DNA of 64,000 nt from Isoetes taiwanensis. Lineage: Eukaryota; Streptophyta; Lycopodiopsida; Isoetales; Isoetaceae. Each line of letters begins with the position of its first letter. Position 1 is the stretch's first letter. The notes beneath the pieces were generated by a model. It was not told the DNA's origin and ran no database searches. It worked only from the letters and a program-made list of their open reading frames with translations. This document shows positions 31,218 to 43,757 of this stretch, piece after piece. The translations under genes were made by a program, and so were the position numbers. Where the stretch lies: positions 4,639,244-4,703,243 of the forward strand of contig JAJEKV010000026.1 in NCBI GenBank assembly GCA_021234155.1. The letters run 5' to 3'.

Positions 31218-33130
31218 CTAGCAAAAGGCACGCTTAGGTCGTGGGTCGAAAGCAAGATCAAGTTAAAAACTATGACAAGGGCCAAACAAAGTAGCCAAGT
31301 TTTTCTCTACATTTGAGCACAACTTTTCAAGTTTGGAACAGTTGAAGTAAAAATTTACAATAAATACTTTCTTGTATTTTATTAAGGTTGAAGATCTTGT
31401 TTATAAGAAGATACACGCTTAAGAAATTACCAAATTAGAGTGTCAATATTTTCCAAATAATTATGTCATGCAATGCCTGCATTGCTATGCATGAATTCAA
31501 GGAGTTGTGTAAAAGACATCTGTGTTATCATAAACCACCTGGAATAAATGACTGTAATCAAATTATGACTCACAGTCATAATTTGACGAACATATGACAA
31601 AGGGTTGATCACAGTCATGTTCCCATTTGCTCTTACAGCTGTGCAATCAGGAATTGTGATTTCATGTCATTAGGCTATATACAAATGGTGGCTTCATCAG
31701 CATACAATCAAATGGCCTAAGACATCTTCAAGTCTACAAATCCTGAAGTATTGACTAGGGAGTTTCTTGGACAAAAATAATTATCATATTTCAAAGCAAT
31801 TTCCCTTTGTGTATTTAGTACTCCTTCCTTGTATGAACAAGAAAAGATATTTATCTCTTGTTTCCCCTTCTTTTGAGAATTTATTCAAGCCTAGGATAGC
31901 ATCAAGTGTGGACTCTATTTTTAAGTTCTCAAATAAGAAGCCAATTTGTTTCCTTGTAGCTGGAATGTCTAAGTGGTGGTTGTTATCTTGTTTTGAAGCT
32001 ATTAGTAAAGATGCGCATACCTTAGAGGCGATAACTAAAATATTGGTAGTTGCAAAATATATATTTAACTTTTCAAAATCTATTGCCAAAAGGAGCTTGG
32101 ATTTGACTTACTAGCTTTGGTAGTGATGTTGAGCTTGTCTTGTTTTCATTTAAAGCAGGATATCAGATCAGAGGCGCCATTCTTGATTATGTTCAAATAG
32201 TCAATATATAAGAAATGGAGGTGCTAAAGTATCATCTTTGCCATACGTTGCAGAAAAACAGATGTCTATGTCTGCAATGCTGCCCGATGGCATTAGAGAC
32301 GAGAATATTTTTGTTGGCACGTTGTAGGCAAACTCTATATCTTATATTGCCTTACCATGCTTCCATGATATGAATACCAAATGAAGCTGAATTTGGAATG
32401 TCACCTTATCTCAAAAGAGTAGTTGAGAATTAGATTTTAACACATGGCATCCTCTAAAACTATGAATATGCAACAATCCATAACATATTAAAGCTTAACT
32501 CAGTTTTACTTTGTTCTCAAGCTCATTTCATACAATGATACGCATCAGAGCCTTCAAATTTAGCATTTGAAAACAACATTAGCAGTCTCATAATATCTAT
32601 ATATGTGCAGTTCTTCACTCCCGTATTTGCTTGACTCTGATGCAAAAGGATGGTAAAGGCTAAGAGAAGAAAAAAGGATATCTTTAACTTTTGATAAAGG
32701 CACAAAAACAACTAGAAGTAACTGGTAGGCATGGGCTTTTTCATACGGTGAACTGCATTCTTGTGCCCAGAGCTTGATCCCATATTAGGATCATCTATTA
32801 GCAGTTTAACTATCAAATGATTTTTCTCCTTATATGGGACTGGCAAAAATTTAACATTGCTCATCTTCCAACAATTTAGCTTTAATATCACTTATTGACA
32901 GCTCTGTTCTAGAGCATGTATATCTCTGCCCATAATATATGCTGCTTTCTTGCAAAAGGCATTCGTAAACATTGAAAAATCAATGCCTAACCATCATTGT
33001 AATTAACATAACAGAGGCCTTGCAGCATTCAGCTGCAGCATGCATGATGATGCTTCAGTATTTTCTAAGAGATGAACGAAGAAAATGCAGATCCAACAAA
33101 TAATAAAGGTAAGAAGCATACCCATTAGAA
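31218..33130. other. Intergenic region with a perfect small hairpin
   Basis: 31558-31570 (TCAAATTATGACT) and 31574-31586 (AGTCATAATTTGA) are perfect inverted 13-mers around a 3-base loop. The open frames on both strands at about 31770-32110 are unassigned. No other structure was found apart from the small secreted-peptide frame listed separately. Confidence 0.45.
32523..32711 (-). CDS. Possible small secreted peptide or signal-peptide exon
   Basis: The 62-codon frame begins MFLCLYQKLKISFFLLLAFT and continues ILLHQSQA, a convincing signal peptide with a cleavage-like AXA-type end. A short tail with three cysteines follows. It could be a tiny secreted protein, the first exon of a gene further left, or a displaced signal-peptide exon related to the GH17 remnant nearby (33134-33590). 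Chance is not excluded for so short a frame. Confidence 0.25.
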   Translation of the reverse strand: MFLCLYQKLKISFFLLLAFTILLHQSQANTGVKNCTYIDIMRLLMLFSNAKFEGSDAYHCMK

Positions 33131-33133
33131 CTG

Positions 33134-33590
33134 TCACGAGTCTCCTCCCGTGTTCACATCATGAGGTTGACAGGCATAAACAAAATAAGGATAAGGATTA
33201 ATGGTAAGGAATGATTGTGTATCAGACAAGAATTGTAGCAAGGATCTCATGATTGGCTCAGAAATATCATTTATGAATTGTCTTACAGAACAGAAGTATG
33301 TATGAGTCAGGCATCCTCTGAGATACAAGTGGTCACCTTAACATGGTAAGGTTATGGAAAGTAAGAGAATGCCAATGTTGTACATTGTTGGAACTAAAGC
33401 TCTTCATAAGGTACTATATGAAACATCCATCTGTTTGCAGCTAGCAAGGTCCTTAAAATCTGGGTGAGGTATAATTGGCATCAAAAAATCTTCATAATAT
33501 CTATTCCATGTTTCTTAACAATGCCAACCAGTCTTGTAGGTGTAGGTAAGTTATCACCTACTCTGCCATAGCTTATGCCAAACTGTGCTC
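33134..33590 (-). pseudogene. GH17 endo-1,3-beta-glucanase remnant
   Basis: On the minus strand an acceptor TTGCTTGCAG at 33591 is followed by AQFGISYGRVGDNLPTPTRL and VGIVKKHGIDIMKIF. That is the start of mature GH17 glucanases (usually IGINYGRV..NLPSP). One extra T near 33480 breaks the frame. After a gap that has lost the middle of the domain come LVPTMYNIG and, at about 33300-33170, PIMRSLLQFLSDTQSF and INPYPYFVYACQP, which match the PLLxFL and NxYPYFAY region. The catalytic glutamates lie in parts that are missing. Normally the enzyme hydrolyses callose at the cell wall or plasmodesmata. This copy is dead. Confidence 0.8.
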
Positions 33591-34271
33591 CTGCAAGCAA
33601 ACAATCTTCAAGCAGAATAATTAAAATTTTAAGAAAATCTGAAAATGCATTAGAACATGTTGATATTAATTGGGGAGCTATTCAATGGAAAACCCAGTTC
33701 CGGTCAAACTAATGTAGAGATCATAGAGACCATAAGAACGAAAGTAGTTTATTAGAATTAACAAGCCAGCTATGAAGCACACATATAAGAACAAATTACT
33801 AGTATTAAAACTATAGCTATAAGCAAAGCATTATGCACACACCAGCATATCCATCTACTCCGTTACAATATTATAAGCCACTCCAAGTTTTTGCAAAGAA
33901 CATAAGAATTACAAATGCAATCTGTTAGAACTCCAAACTTACCGAAAGAACACAAATAGTTAAGCAATCTTTTATCTGTATAAGAAAAGTAAATTTCAGA
34001 AGAATAGAGCATGATTTTCCTGTTGGTATAAACATCATGGCTTTAAGAAGAAGTTCCAAGCAGTCACCGCTTCTAAGCATACTGAATTTATCAAAGAGTG
34101 CAAATTAAAGTTATTTCCTTACCTTCAGGCACTCGAGTTCTGTTCATGCATACAGTTGTAGCTTGTTCCATTATTGTCTCATAATTTTCAGAGTTTGCTT
34201 GAAATATGACTCCACAAATGGAGACAGACAGAGACCAGTACCATTTCGGCTAGAGTTTCCACTTCTTGGCT
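33591..34271. other. Intergenic DNA between the GH17 and PPR remnants
   Basis: AT-rich sequence that may contain the lost first exon of the GH17 gene on the minus strand and the lost 3' end of the PPR gene. I see no coding stretch that I can support. Confidence 0.4.
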
Positions 34272-35645
34272 TCACAGCCATGCACTGATCCGAAACTCAT
34301 AGATGTGCACAAAGCCTTTAGATTGTGCTGCAAGGTCTCTACACAGATCAAGCATGGTGGCAATGGTGACTTCATCTGGATTCATGCCCTGCATTTGCAT
34401 TTGCTCAAAGAAGTCAAGTGCATATTTGCCCTGCCCATATTTTGTATAAGCTAAAACTATAGCATTCCATGAAACCATATCCTTCTTATACGTTTTATCA
34501 AATGCTGCTTTTGCATACTCTAGATCTCCACAATTGTTGTACATATTAACAAGAGCAGTTCCAACAATTGTGTGTGTCTCAAGGCCACATATAAATAAGT
34601 ACGTATGGATCAGCTTTCCAACTGCTAAAGACGACAGAGACGTGCATGCAAAAAGGATGCTGACAAATGTGAACTCATCTGGTCTGCATCTGTTTGAGCG
34701 CATATTCCAAAACAGCCAAAGTGCTTCCTCTTTCTCATATTCTAAGACCGCCACATTTGCCATACACAATGATACCTGATTCAAGCCTGTCGACAAGAAC
34801 ACATGAGTGTATAAGTGAACCCACTGCCAAAGCATTCAACTGGGCACAGGCATCACGAACACTTATAAACGTAATATGAGTCGGATTTGTGCCCTGTAGC
34901 TGCATTTCGTGGAAAAACTCTAGTGCTTTTCTCCCTTTCCCATGTTCAGCAAACATACTGATCATAGTATTCCAAGAAATCGCATTCCATCTATGGATAT
35001 TGAAAAATAAAATGCAGGCACTAATCAAGGCTCCATTCTTGCCATACATCTTCACAAGTGCGCTAGTTATGAAAACATCAGTCGCCAAACAAGTTCGAGT
35101 AATACGGGCATGAATAAGCTTTCCCTTGGGTAATGATCCTGAACTAGAGCATGCTTTAATGATAGCAAGAAAGATGACCTTATCTGACATATCACCTTCT
35201 ATTAGCATGTCCTCAAATAAATGCAAGGCTCCCTTGGCATCAAAATTTTGAGCATAAACTGTGATTATGGCACTCTATGAGAACAAGGTTTCCTGGCTTA
35301 TCTTGTCAAATACCTCACAAGCCTCTTGCAAAGCATGACATTTGCCATACATTGCAATAAGATGGTTAGCAAGGAACGTGTCTTGGCCACACTTACTCTC
35401 CACAATATGTGAATGTACTCTCATTCCCTCAGACAGAGCCATTAACTTGCCACATTCCTGCAGGAGGAGTTGGCCCATTTTTATAGTACAACTGATGCAC
35501 TGCCTCTTTCAGCCGACCACGTTTACAGAGAGCTACTATATCAACATCTATATTAATTTTCTTTTTAAATGGAGGCTTAGTAGATCTGGAATTGGGCTTC
35601 ACATGAATAAAAGCAGCATCATCCTTGATGTCATTGTTCCTTAGA
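34272..35645 (-). pseudogene. Pentatricopeptide repeat (PPR) protein, broken
   Basis: Read on the minus strand the gene begins near 35645 with VDIVALCKRGRLKEAVHQLY. It then shifts frame to LLLQECGKLMALSEGMRVHS and continues through about six repeats. Typical pieces are FLANHLIAMYGKCHALQEAC, LPKGKLIHARI, FITSALVKMYGKNGAL, NAISWNTMISMFAEHGKGRK, SLAVGKLIHTYL and DMVSWNAIVLAYTKYGQGKY. The alternating repeat lengths and the G.L..GK.IH motif put it in the PLS class, whose members bind organelle RNA and usually end in E or DYW editing domains. None is present, because the sequence stops after one more partial repeat at 34272. A TAG near 35275 and frame changes near 35480 and 34750 show that it is a pseudogene. 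Confidence 0.88.
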
Positions 35646-36910
35646 TTCTGCTTTCAATGCTCTACCCAGGTTACACCCCTCACGACTAGATTCATGATCT
35701 CTCCAATTTCACAGTCCAATTATAGCGTAATGCCATTTTCAAAATCTCTTATCTACTCTTCCAGCATAATTCTTTGAATTTAGAAGGAAATCTCTGAGAC
35801 TTACTTGAAGGCTGTCGGGAAATGCTCAGGCTTCCTGAAAAGTAGATGAGAAAGGAGATGTGCACAAAGCCTGCAACCAGTTCAGCCAATTCAAGCAAAA
35901 TGTCACCGAAAATAATTGTGGCCAAGGGTCTGCAGCACATCTCAAGGCTTCATTACCAAGAGGAAATGGAGTCACAATAAAAAATCAAGCAAATCCGCTT
36001 TAACCTTAAGTATCAGATAAACTAGTGCTAAAAGAAAAGCTCGATTGAGGACGATTGAGGACCGAAGACATACTGGCAACCTTTTAATCAAGCAAATCCG
36101 CTTTAACCTTAAGTATCAGATAAACTAGTGCTAAAAGAAAAGCTCGATTGAGGACGATTGAGGACCGAAGAGACATACCCCAAGCAGCCTTTTTATTTGC
36201 ATTAAGGTATTGAAAGTTACTGGCCTTGTAGAAATCGAAACCTGACGTGGTTTCGATTTTGAAAACACGATGTGCAGAAAGATTCGATGGAAGAAACCCT
36301 TTCCAAAACAAACCATGGAAAGAACAATTTCACGAAGCCAAACAGACAAAGGAAATACCTTCGGAGGTCTTTTTGGCATCTCCGTCTCAAATTTAGAGCA
36401 TTTCTAATTTCCTAGACGTGGATTTAAGAAAATACATATCCAACGAGTTAGATACATGCCACTTAAGATTTGGATGATATGGAAGTGCCACGTGGATAGC
36501 CCCTGGGGTGCTAAAAATCAATTTTGATTTCAACTTTTAGAATATAATTTATGTGTACAGTTCTCCATGGGATAAAATAAATTGGTTAAACGAGCTTGCA
36601 TAATTTGCGAGAGAGCTGATAATTTTAAGCACAAACAATTTGTGAGTATGAGGTACTTATTAAGCTAGTGAATCTACATGGATTTCCACTCACATCTTTC
36701 AAAACATGTTATTAAAAGGTAGAAACCATGAGTATTATTATGGAGACAAAATATATTGGTAGTGAGAGATATATGCTTTCTATCTGATTGGTCTAATTAT
36801 GGATCATAAATGGTTCATGCTTAATTACTATTTTTATCTTTCAAATAATGCGTTAATTCAGCCTTGGAAAATAGAGTTATATTACTGAAAAGGAAGGCGC
36901 ATTTATGGAC
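35646..36910. other. Flank of the PPR remnant with an 85-bp duplication
   Basis: Positions 35983-36067 and 36086-36170 are identical 85-bp direct copies separated by 18 bp, the clearest recent duplication in the window. No gene is supported on either strand. A relic near 36517-36555 matches the LINE-like fragment at 31016. Confidence 0.75.
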
Positions 36911-39900
36911 TGGGATTTTAGAGGTATATTGTGGAATTATTTTATTAAAGGATGCAAGATAATAATTGAAATATTATGCATGCAGTATATATATATAGTA
37001 TATGTAGAGATTATACGGATAAATATCGCGGTGATTAATAATAAATACAAATCTGGCGTGAAGCATTGGGAAGGCCGATAGATTAGGTCAATTCTTTGAA
37101 GGAGGCGGTGTGAAAGCGATACACGGGAAGCGTGTTGGAGTCTTGGAGGAGACAGCGGGATTCAGTGGGGATCGAAGACTTACACAGGGGTTTTTCTGAG
37201 TGTAGTATCTCTGGCTTGTTGTTTTATTTGTTTGTTGTTATGCGCCATTCAACATGGGATTAGACTTGGATTATGTGAGCATAGTAGACTTATAAGCGCC
37301 CGGTATGAATAGGGGATCTTTGGTATTGAATCGTGGCTTGCATGGCTAGTAATGTAACTAATATTTTCCTCATATTTCCATCAATAGTTATAGCGTAATC
37401 TATGATACTTGGTGGAATGGTTTGGATTGGTTAGAACTTGGAAGAATGGATTAAAAATCCTAAATTGATGAAGCAAGAACAAGCGAAACGGCGGTATTCG
37501 CTTGCATGCGGCGAGAACAGCGTGGGCATAATCTTCTTGGGTGGCATGCTCAAAAAGCATGTGAATAAATACTGGAATGGTACGTTGGGCCTTGAGAAGC
37601 TAGAAATATTGGGAAAAACCACGAATCGGGAAAGATTCAGGGGTAGAATTTGGTTGTAAATATCATGATCATGGGCCTCGGAATCGACCAGAGCTAGCAG
37701 TTAGAGACCATAAGCTGGTAGAAGTAGCTGAAGCCTCTTTAGCGACAAAATCAACTTCAACTTTTCCAAAGCCGTCAGTGGCACGGATGCGGTGCGGAAG
37801 GCTGGCGGTGGGATTTACGGCAGGAAGTAAATCAATTAGAATCATCTTGATTACGGCCACAAAGCCTTGATACAATTTGGCATGGAAATCCACAGCAGGA
37901 GCGAATCCCGGTACGCATCAAGCGGTTTAAGGTTTGGGTCAGATGGCACGGAGGATTCTGGCTATGATAAGGTGAAGTAAGCTACGTTAGGTTAGAAAAA
38001 AGTTAAATTAATAGTTAGTTAAAATGTTAGCGAAATATTTACAAGAAGATAGGAGTTAACTTAAGTAATAGTGGATATAATTTATTTATGGTTAATTAAT
38101 ATGAAACAGTTCTGAGTTAGCTAGCTAGATATTGGGAGTATGTTGGAATTAGTCACATGAATGATGGTACCAAAAACCATTAAATTAAATCAAACCATGA
38201 GAGATATGGAAATGCTTAGTCGTCGAGTCCTAGATAATAATGATTGGGTAAAAAATAATTAATTTGGTTGAGAAATTGTGAGTTTGCTAAGGAGCGTTTT
38301 ATTACTTGTATGGTTGATGGATTACGCATTTGCACATTATAGAAAATTTTGCAATAATTTATATGAGCCATGGTTTGGGTTTTAAGGTTGTTGCTTATGA
38401 GTAATGTATTATAGAATTCTTGATTTGTATAGGGCATAACTCTTTGATATAGACCTCTGGGGCGGAGTCTAGGTGCGATAGTCTAAGGCTCGGTTTTACC
38501 TGATAAAATGTTAATGTTACTATTTGAACATCGAGGCGTTGAATGCCGTGAAATTTTAGCGTCATGCCTGGATAAGTGGTCCTCAATCTTTGGGCCTTGG
38601 CGTGGATGGAGTGTGTACACGTGGATTTTTAGCCTCTATGTCAGCGGCACGATCGGTAGGGTTGACCTTGCTTTCGAACCCCGAGGAATATTGGTTGCAA
38701 TGTTGATGCTTTGGTTGCTTAGCTTTTGTATATGTGGTTTTAATGTTGGAATCAAGTTCTGATGGCTATGTTTGGCATAATTATGTGTTGTGCTTGTTGG
38801 ATTAATTACTTGGATTGCGGTGAGGAATTCTGACAAGACTCGTTATTGTTTAAGTTGATGCTTTGTGATTATTGGTGCTAGATATGGCCTAGATTCGATC
38901 CCCACTTGGTCAGATGTGACTAACCGAGTAGTTAATGGTGTAAGGTGCAAGGCGGCTCAGTAGCCAAGCTTGGGCTTGAGGTAGATCGTGTGGATTGTTG
39001 TTGGTCTTAGTATTATTGTTATTATATATAGGATTGAAGTGATATTATTTTTAAAGCTTTGGGAGTTGTGTGAAGTTTTGTGAGTAATGGCAATAATAAA
39101 TTTATTTGGGACCTTAGAGCATAAAGATTAAATTCTTTACCTAGATAATGTATCAATTCTTGAGTTCCTAAGGTTAAGTAGATCAACGATAGAATCGATG
39201 GGATCTCCGATTCTGAAGAGGTTAGCTGGCGGGCCGATCCTGATTGGTATCGAGCAAAGTTACGGTTAGTGGATTATGAGAGATTTTTGTATGATGATAT
39301 TTGCTATGATTTCAGATTCTTGTAGAGATGAGTTCCCAGGGGAGGATCCCCGGGAGGAGTTAGACGGTGGTGGAAATTTGGGCCTAGTGGAACCCACGAT
39401 GTAGCGGTATCTTAGGAGGCTATTAAGCCAAGTGTTATAGCAGTCATTAGCAACAAAAACGGCAAGTGACAAAGCTGATGGAAAAAGTCTTTGAAAAGGA
39501 CACTAAGAGAAGTATTTCTTGGAGAAAATATTTACGAGAGATAATTAAGTTCATGGCCGTGGGGTTGAGTTTTATTTTAAACTCATCATCTTTGAACTCT
39601 GTTAAAAGTATTAGCTCTTGAGCAATGTTAGGTGGATTGCTAGAAGTATAATTGGGAGAAATTATTCTGGGACATAAATAAGGTTCTGAGAACTTAACTT
39701 AGCAGAGTTTAAGAGGCGCTTTTGAAGGACACTTTATGCCTCCGGATACAAGTAAAACAGATGAATAGGTTCTTGGACTACGACCTGAGAGAAAGGCGGT
39801 ATTTCGAATATAACGAGAAGTTGAGAAGGTTGCAGTATCATTGTCGCTTTGAGGATAAGGAGAAGCTTTGCTTTCGATTTGTGAAAGGGTTTTGCGGGTT

Positions 39901-42900
39901 GATATTAAGAGCACAATGTCGGTGTGTCTATAAGAGGATTTGGAGAGTATTAGGATTGCCTTTAGAATAAATGGCGATCTAGTGGAAGGCAACCTTGGAG
40001 AATGTAAGAAGAACAAGCTCCTTCCACATGGCGGTGGTGGATCTACAGTGAAAGGTAGATTCCCTAGCAGGAGGTGTATGGTACCTGAGCTGATAGTATC
40101 GCGGGGAGATTGGTCAAGCTAGGATCTGCGACCTATGTATGCACCTTTGAATGATAGAAACGAGGGAAAAGTGTATAATGAGAATCGATGCTTGAGTCTG
40201 AGAGAAGTTGGTCATTATGGGCGAGATTGTAGAAGGTGGATGGATAGTACGCCTAGTGCGCATGTTGCTCAGGCGTGGAGGACAAACAAACTGATGGTCA
40301 GTGGTCTAGTGATACTTATGGGTGGGGCCAAAGGCGAGGAAGGAAGCGGAGGCGAGGTAACCGTGGTGGTAGTGGAGGTTTTTGGGATAATAACGAGGGG
40401 TGGCGGGGAGGACAAGCTAGGGAGATAACGGGATTATAGCACAAGCTAAACACTGTACATTGTGAGTTAAATTTTGCTCGAATCATGGACATCGCATGGA
40501 AAGAATGTGCATGTATGCTCTTGATGGACGAGGCGTGTAGATAACCAGGCGTGGTCATCCCGAGTTCGAGGTATTATTCATGGAGTTCCTGTTCTCTTTC
40601 TTATTGATTGTGGTAGTACACATTGCTTTATTTCCCCAAAACGGCAAAGAAACTGGAATTTGAATATGATTAGTGGACCACAGATATGTGGAGTTGGTGA
40701 TGGCAAAATTAAGGACTTGCTTATACTGGGTGGAAGCAATCTTGAATTCCAAGTAGGAGATTTTGAGTCCCATACTAGTTTTGAAGTATTATTGAGCCTA
40801 TAGGGAAATGATGCTATTCTAGGAATGTCATGGTTAAGGCCACATAAAGCTTGCATTATTGCGGAGAGCAAGCAGTTATGCCAAAGTCTAAATGGGAGAC
40901 GATTTGTCTTTGCGGAAGGATTTTGTAGTCATTAGTGGATTTACACCTTTGTCAGGAAAAGTTTTAAGAAGCTGATTAAGAATGGTTGCATAAGAATGGG
41001 ATGTGCATTGTTGGATAGATTCATTCTTAGATGCTGAGGAGTTCACGGGGCTTTGTGTACTTACGAAGGATCCGAGGATGTTGGATGAGTTTTTCGATGT
41101 GTTTCCTAAAGAATTAGCGGAATTGCCTCCACATAGAATGGTAGATCATGAAGATAGAACTTGTTCACGAAACGGGCCACATCAAGGCCACCATCTGAGA
41201 TTTCATGCATTAGAGATGGGTAGATGAAGAAGAAAGCGATTAAGCGGAATTATTGGAACAAGTTTATCACGGTAAGTGTTTTTCTCCATTTAGGCGCTTG
41301 ATTTTGTTTGTTAGAAAGAAAGAGCGGGACATTAAGGTTATTGTATTGATTACCGCATGCTTGCTGATTCTGATGAAGAATAAGTAGTATTACTAGGGTT
41401 GATGAGTTATTTGTCGGTTGGGACAAGCTAAGTACTTCACAAAATTGATCTGATCTGGATATCATCGAATCGGGATCAAGGACCTGAGGAATATTTATAA
41501 AATTGCATTTAGGACTTCTGGGACATTCACGGTTTGTTGTAATGCCCTTTGGGTTGACAAATGCTCTCCATACTATCGTCTAATGAATGAGATATTAGAT
41601 CTTTCTTGGATAAGTTTATATTGGTTTCTTTGATGATATTATTTTGGTATATTCGGAGACATTAGAGAGCATGTGGAACATATAGCGGACATTAGCTATT
41701 TTCGCGTGGGGTGTGTTCTGGTCAGGTCATCTGGTGGTCATTACCGGGATTAGCGGTTATTACGCGAAATTTGTTCCTAAATTTTGCAGATTGCGGCTCC
41801 TTTGACTTTAACTGGCGGGTAGAATGATTTGCATTGGGTTGATAGTTGTCGGGAAAGTTTCCAAAGTTAAGGATGTTTTGATTAATTACCCGGTTTAAGG
41901 ATTCGGATATGAATGTACCCTTCCATGTAATTAGCGATGTTTTACGGGAAGCTATAGGAGGTCTTCTTTAGCGGAAGGCGGTTTGACATATATCTGTAAA
42001 TGGTGTCTCTGTGAACAAAATTACCGATTACATGATCCTGAAATGTTGGCCATTATCCATGCCTTGAGGGTATGGGGAACATTATTTCTTTGGAATTCGT
42101 CATTTCTTTTTGAAGGCGACCACAAAATCAAGTATTTTGCAAAACAACCATATTTGAATAATAGGCAAAGAGGTGGATGCAACTAAGGGAAAAGTATGAT
42201 TTTGAAATTGGGCCCTCAACTTTGTGAAAGAAAATGTGATTCTTTGATGCTTTGTCAGAGGTCATTCTTAACACTAGACTAATGTGCTTTAAAGAGACGA
42301 TAGGATCACCGGATATTCTTAGCAAATTGAGGAATGATCTATATTTTTGTGGTGGAGAACCACAAGATTTTGGGGTATGCATTGTCCCAAGGTTTTGTAT
42401 TATAATGGCCGTATGTGTATTCCTAATGATCGGGGAGTTGAGATTGAGGTTTGTTATATGGAAGCACATGATAGTCCTTTAGCGGGCCACTTGGCGAGAG
42501 TACAAAACTTCAGGAAGATCGCGTTCTTTTGGCGGACGGAAAGAGGATGGTTAAGAGGTATGTGGCTAGGTGTTTATCTTGTCAAAAGTAAAAGCATCAA
42601 AGGTTTAGGGGCACGGAGAATTACAACCTTTGGTAATTCCATCTTCTAAGTGGGAGAGTATTTCCATGGACTTCATTGTTGAGCTTCCCAGGACGTTAGG
42701 GTTATGATGCAATCTATGTTGTGGTTAGTAGACTCCTTGTGACCCATTTTATGCCTCTGAAGACTCTTTACTTTCACGGCAATGGATATTCTTGAAGTTA
42801 TTTGTTAAGGAAGATTTTTAGGTTGCATGGGATCTTAGGCCACTATTCATCAGTCGGGATACAAAGTTTATGAGCCAATTTTGTAGGGTTGTTCAAATAT

Positions 42901-43757
42901 TGGGACTAAGTTATATGCGGTACATGTGCTCGTCCTCAAGCGCGATGGCCAAGTGGAAGCCTGATTAATCAAGTCTTGGAGGATATGCTTTCGGGATGTA
43001 TGTGCCTAGTCAATAAAGGTATGGGATTCTTACTTGTACTTTAGTGGTTTTGCATACCGGCAATGCCCATCAAGATTCCATCAAAATGAGTCCTTTGAAG
43101 CAATGTATGAGTAAGGTGTCCTCTTAATTGGAGAATCCTCAATGCAATGTTGGGCGACTAATGAGTGGCGGAGGACATGGATGCTCGAACGCTAAGGACT
43201 TGGCGAATTTGGGCGCTGGCACAAAAATAGGCAAACGTTATGCAAATAAAGAGGCGTGAATGCTTGAATTTAAAAGTTATGTGTTTGAGGATTAATCAAG
43301 TAGAGTTCAGCGGCATTTAAAAGTCTTGAGTAAATGGGCCCCTGAATGGGGTCCTCTGTGAGATTTTGGAGCGTGTTGGCAAGGTGGCCTCTGAGTTGGA
43401 GTTACCCTAAGCATGAAAGTACATAACGTTTTCCATGTGAGTAACTTGAGGAGTATGTTTTGATCCTTCCGGCATATCTTTGGGGGCGATGATTTAGCGG
43501 GGAGAACTTTACGTACCCCCGACGAGCGTATTTTGCGAGAGAGCATTCGCTTGGGAAGCCCGAACAATCACGGAGATTTTTTGGTTCAATGGGCGGGTTG
43601 TCACGAGGAAAGATGCCACATGGGAAGATGCGATTGGATTCTTAGGTGAGTTCAGGAGGGTCTGCATGAGGACATGGGTTGAATTTTTTAGATAGCAGGA
43701 CCTAGGATTTTGAGGTATATTGTGGAATTATTTTATTAAAGGATGCAGGATGCATCC
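36911..43757 (+). mobile_element. Degenerate chromodomain Ty3/gypsy element C
   Basis: The start (36911, GGGATTTT.GAGGTATATTG, then GGAATTATTTTATTAAAGG) recurs at 43704-43757, where the 3' LTR breaks off after about 50 bp. The 5' LTR ends near 39243, just before TTGGTATCGAGC, a near match to the initiator-tRNA-Met primer site; that makes a 5' LTR of about 2.3 kb. The internal part follows the order gag, protease, RT, RNase H, integrase, chromodomain on the plus strand, all heavily frameshifted. The polyprotein is described separately. Confidence 0.75.
39720..43690 (+). pseudogene. Gag-pol remnants of gypsy element C
   Basis: Recognisable pieces in order: gag near 39760-39960 (RERRYFEYNEKLRRLQ); a ruined zinc knuckle near 40185-40230 (CLSLREVGHYGRDC); protease near 40590 (LFLIDCGSTHCFIS, with cysteine where serine of the DSG triad is expected) and ILGMSWLRPHKACI; RT onset near 41080 (FFDVFPKELAELPPHRM) and further on TSGTFTV and RLMNEI; RNase H near 42020-42180 (LHDPEMLAIIHALRVW); integrase pieces near 42330-42720. 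Near 43560-43640 a chromodomain-like LVQWAGCHEE is followed by a WED element one frame over. Nothing can be translated intact. Confidence 0.75.

Noticed and set aside
37431-38762. Small frames taken as genes
   Set aside because: They lie within the presumed 5' LTR of gypsy element C and show no domain or codon preference.
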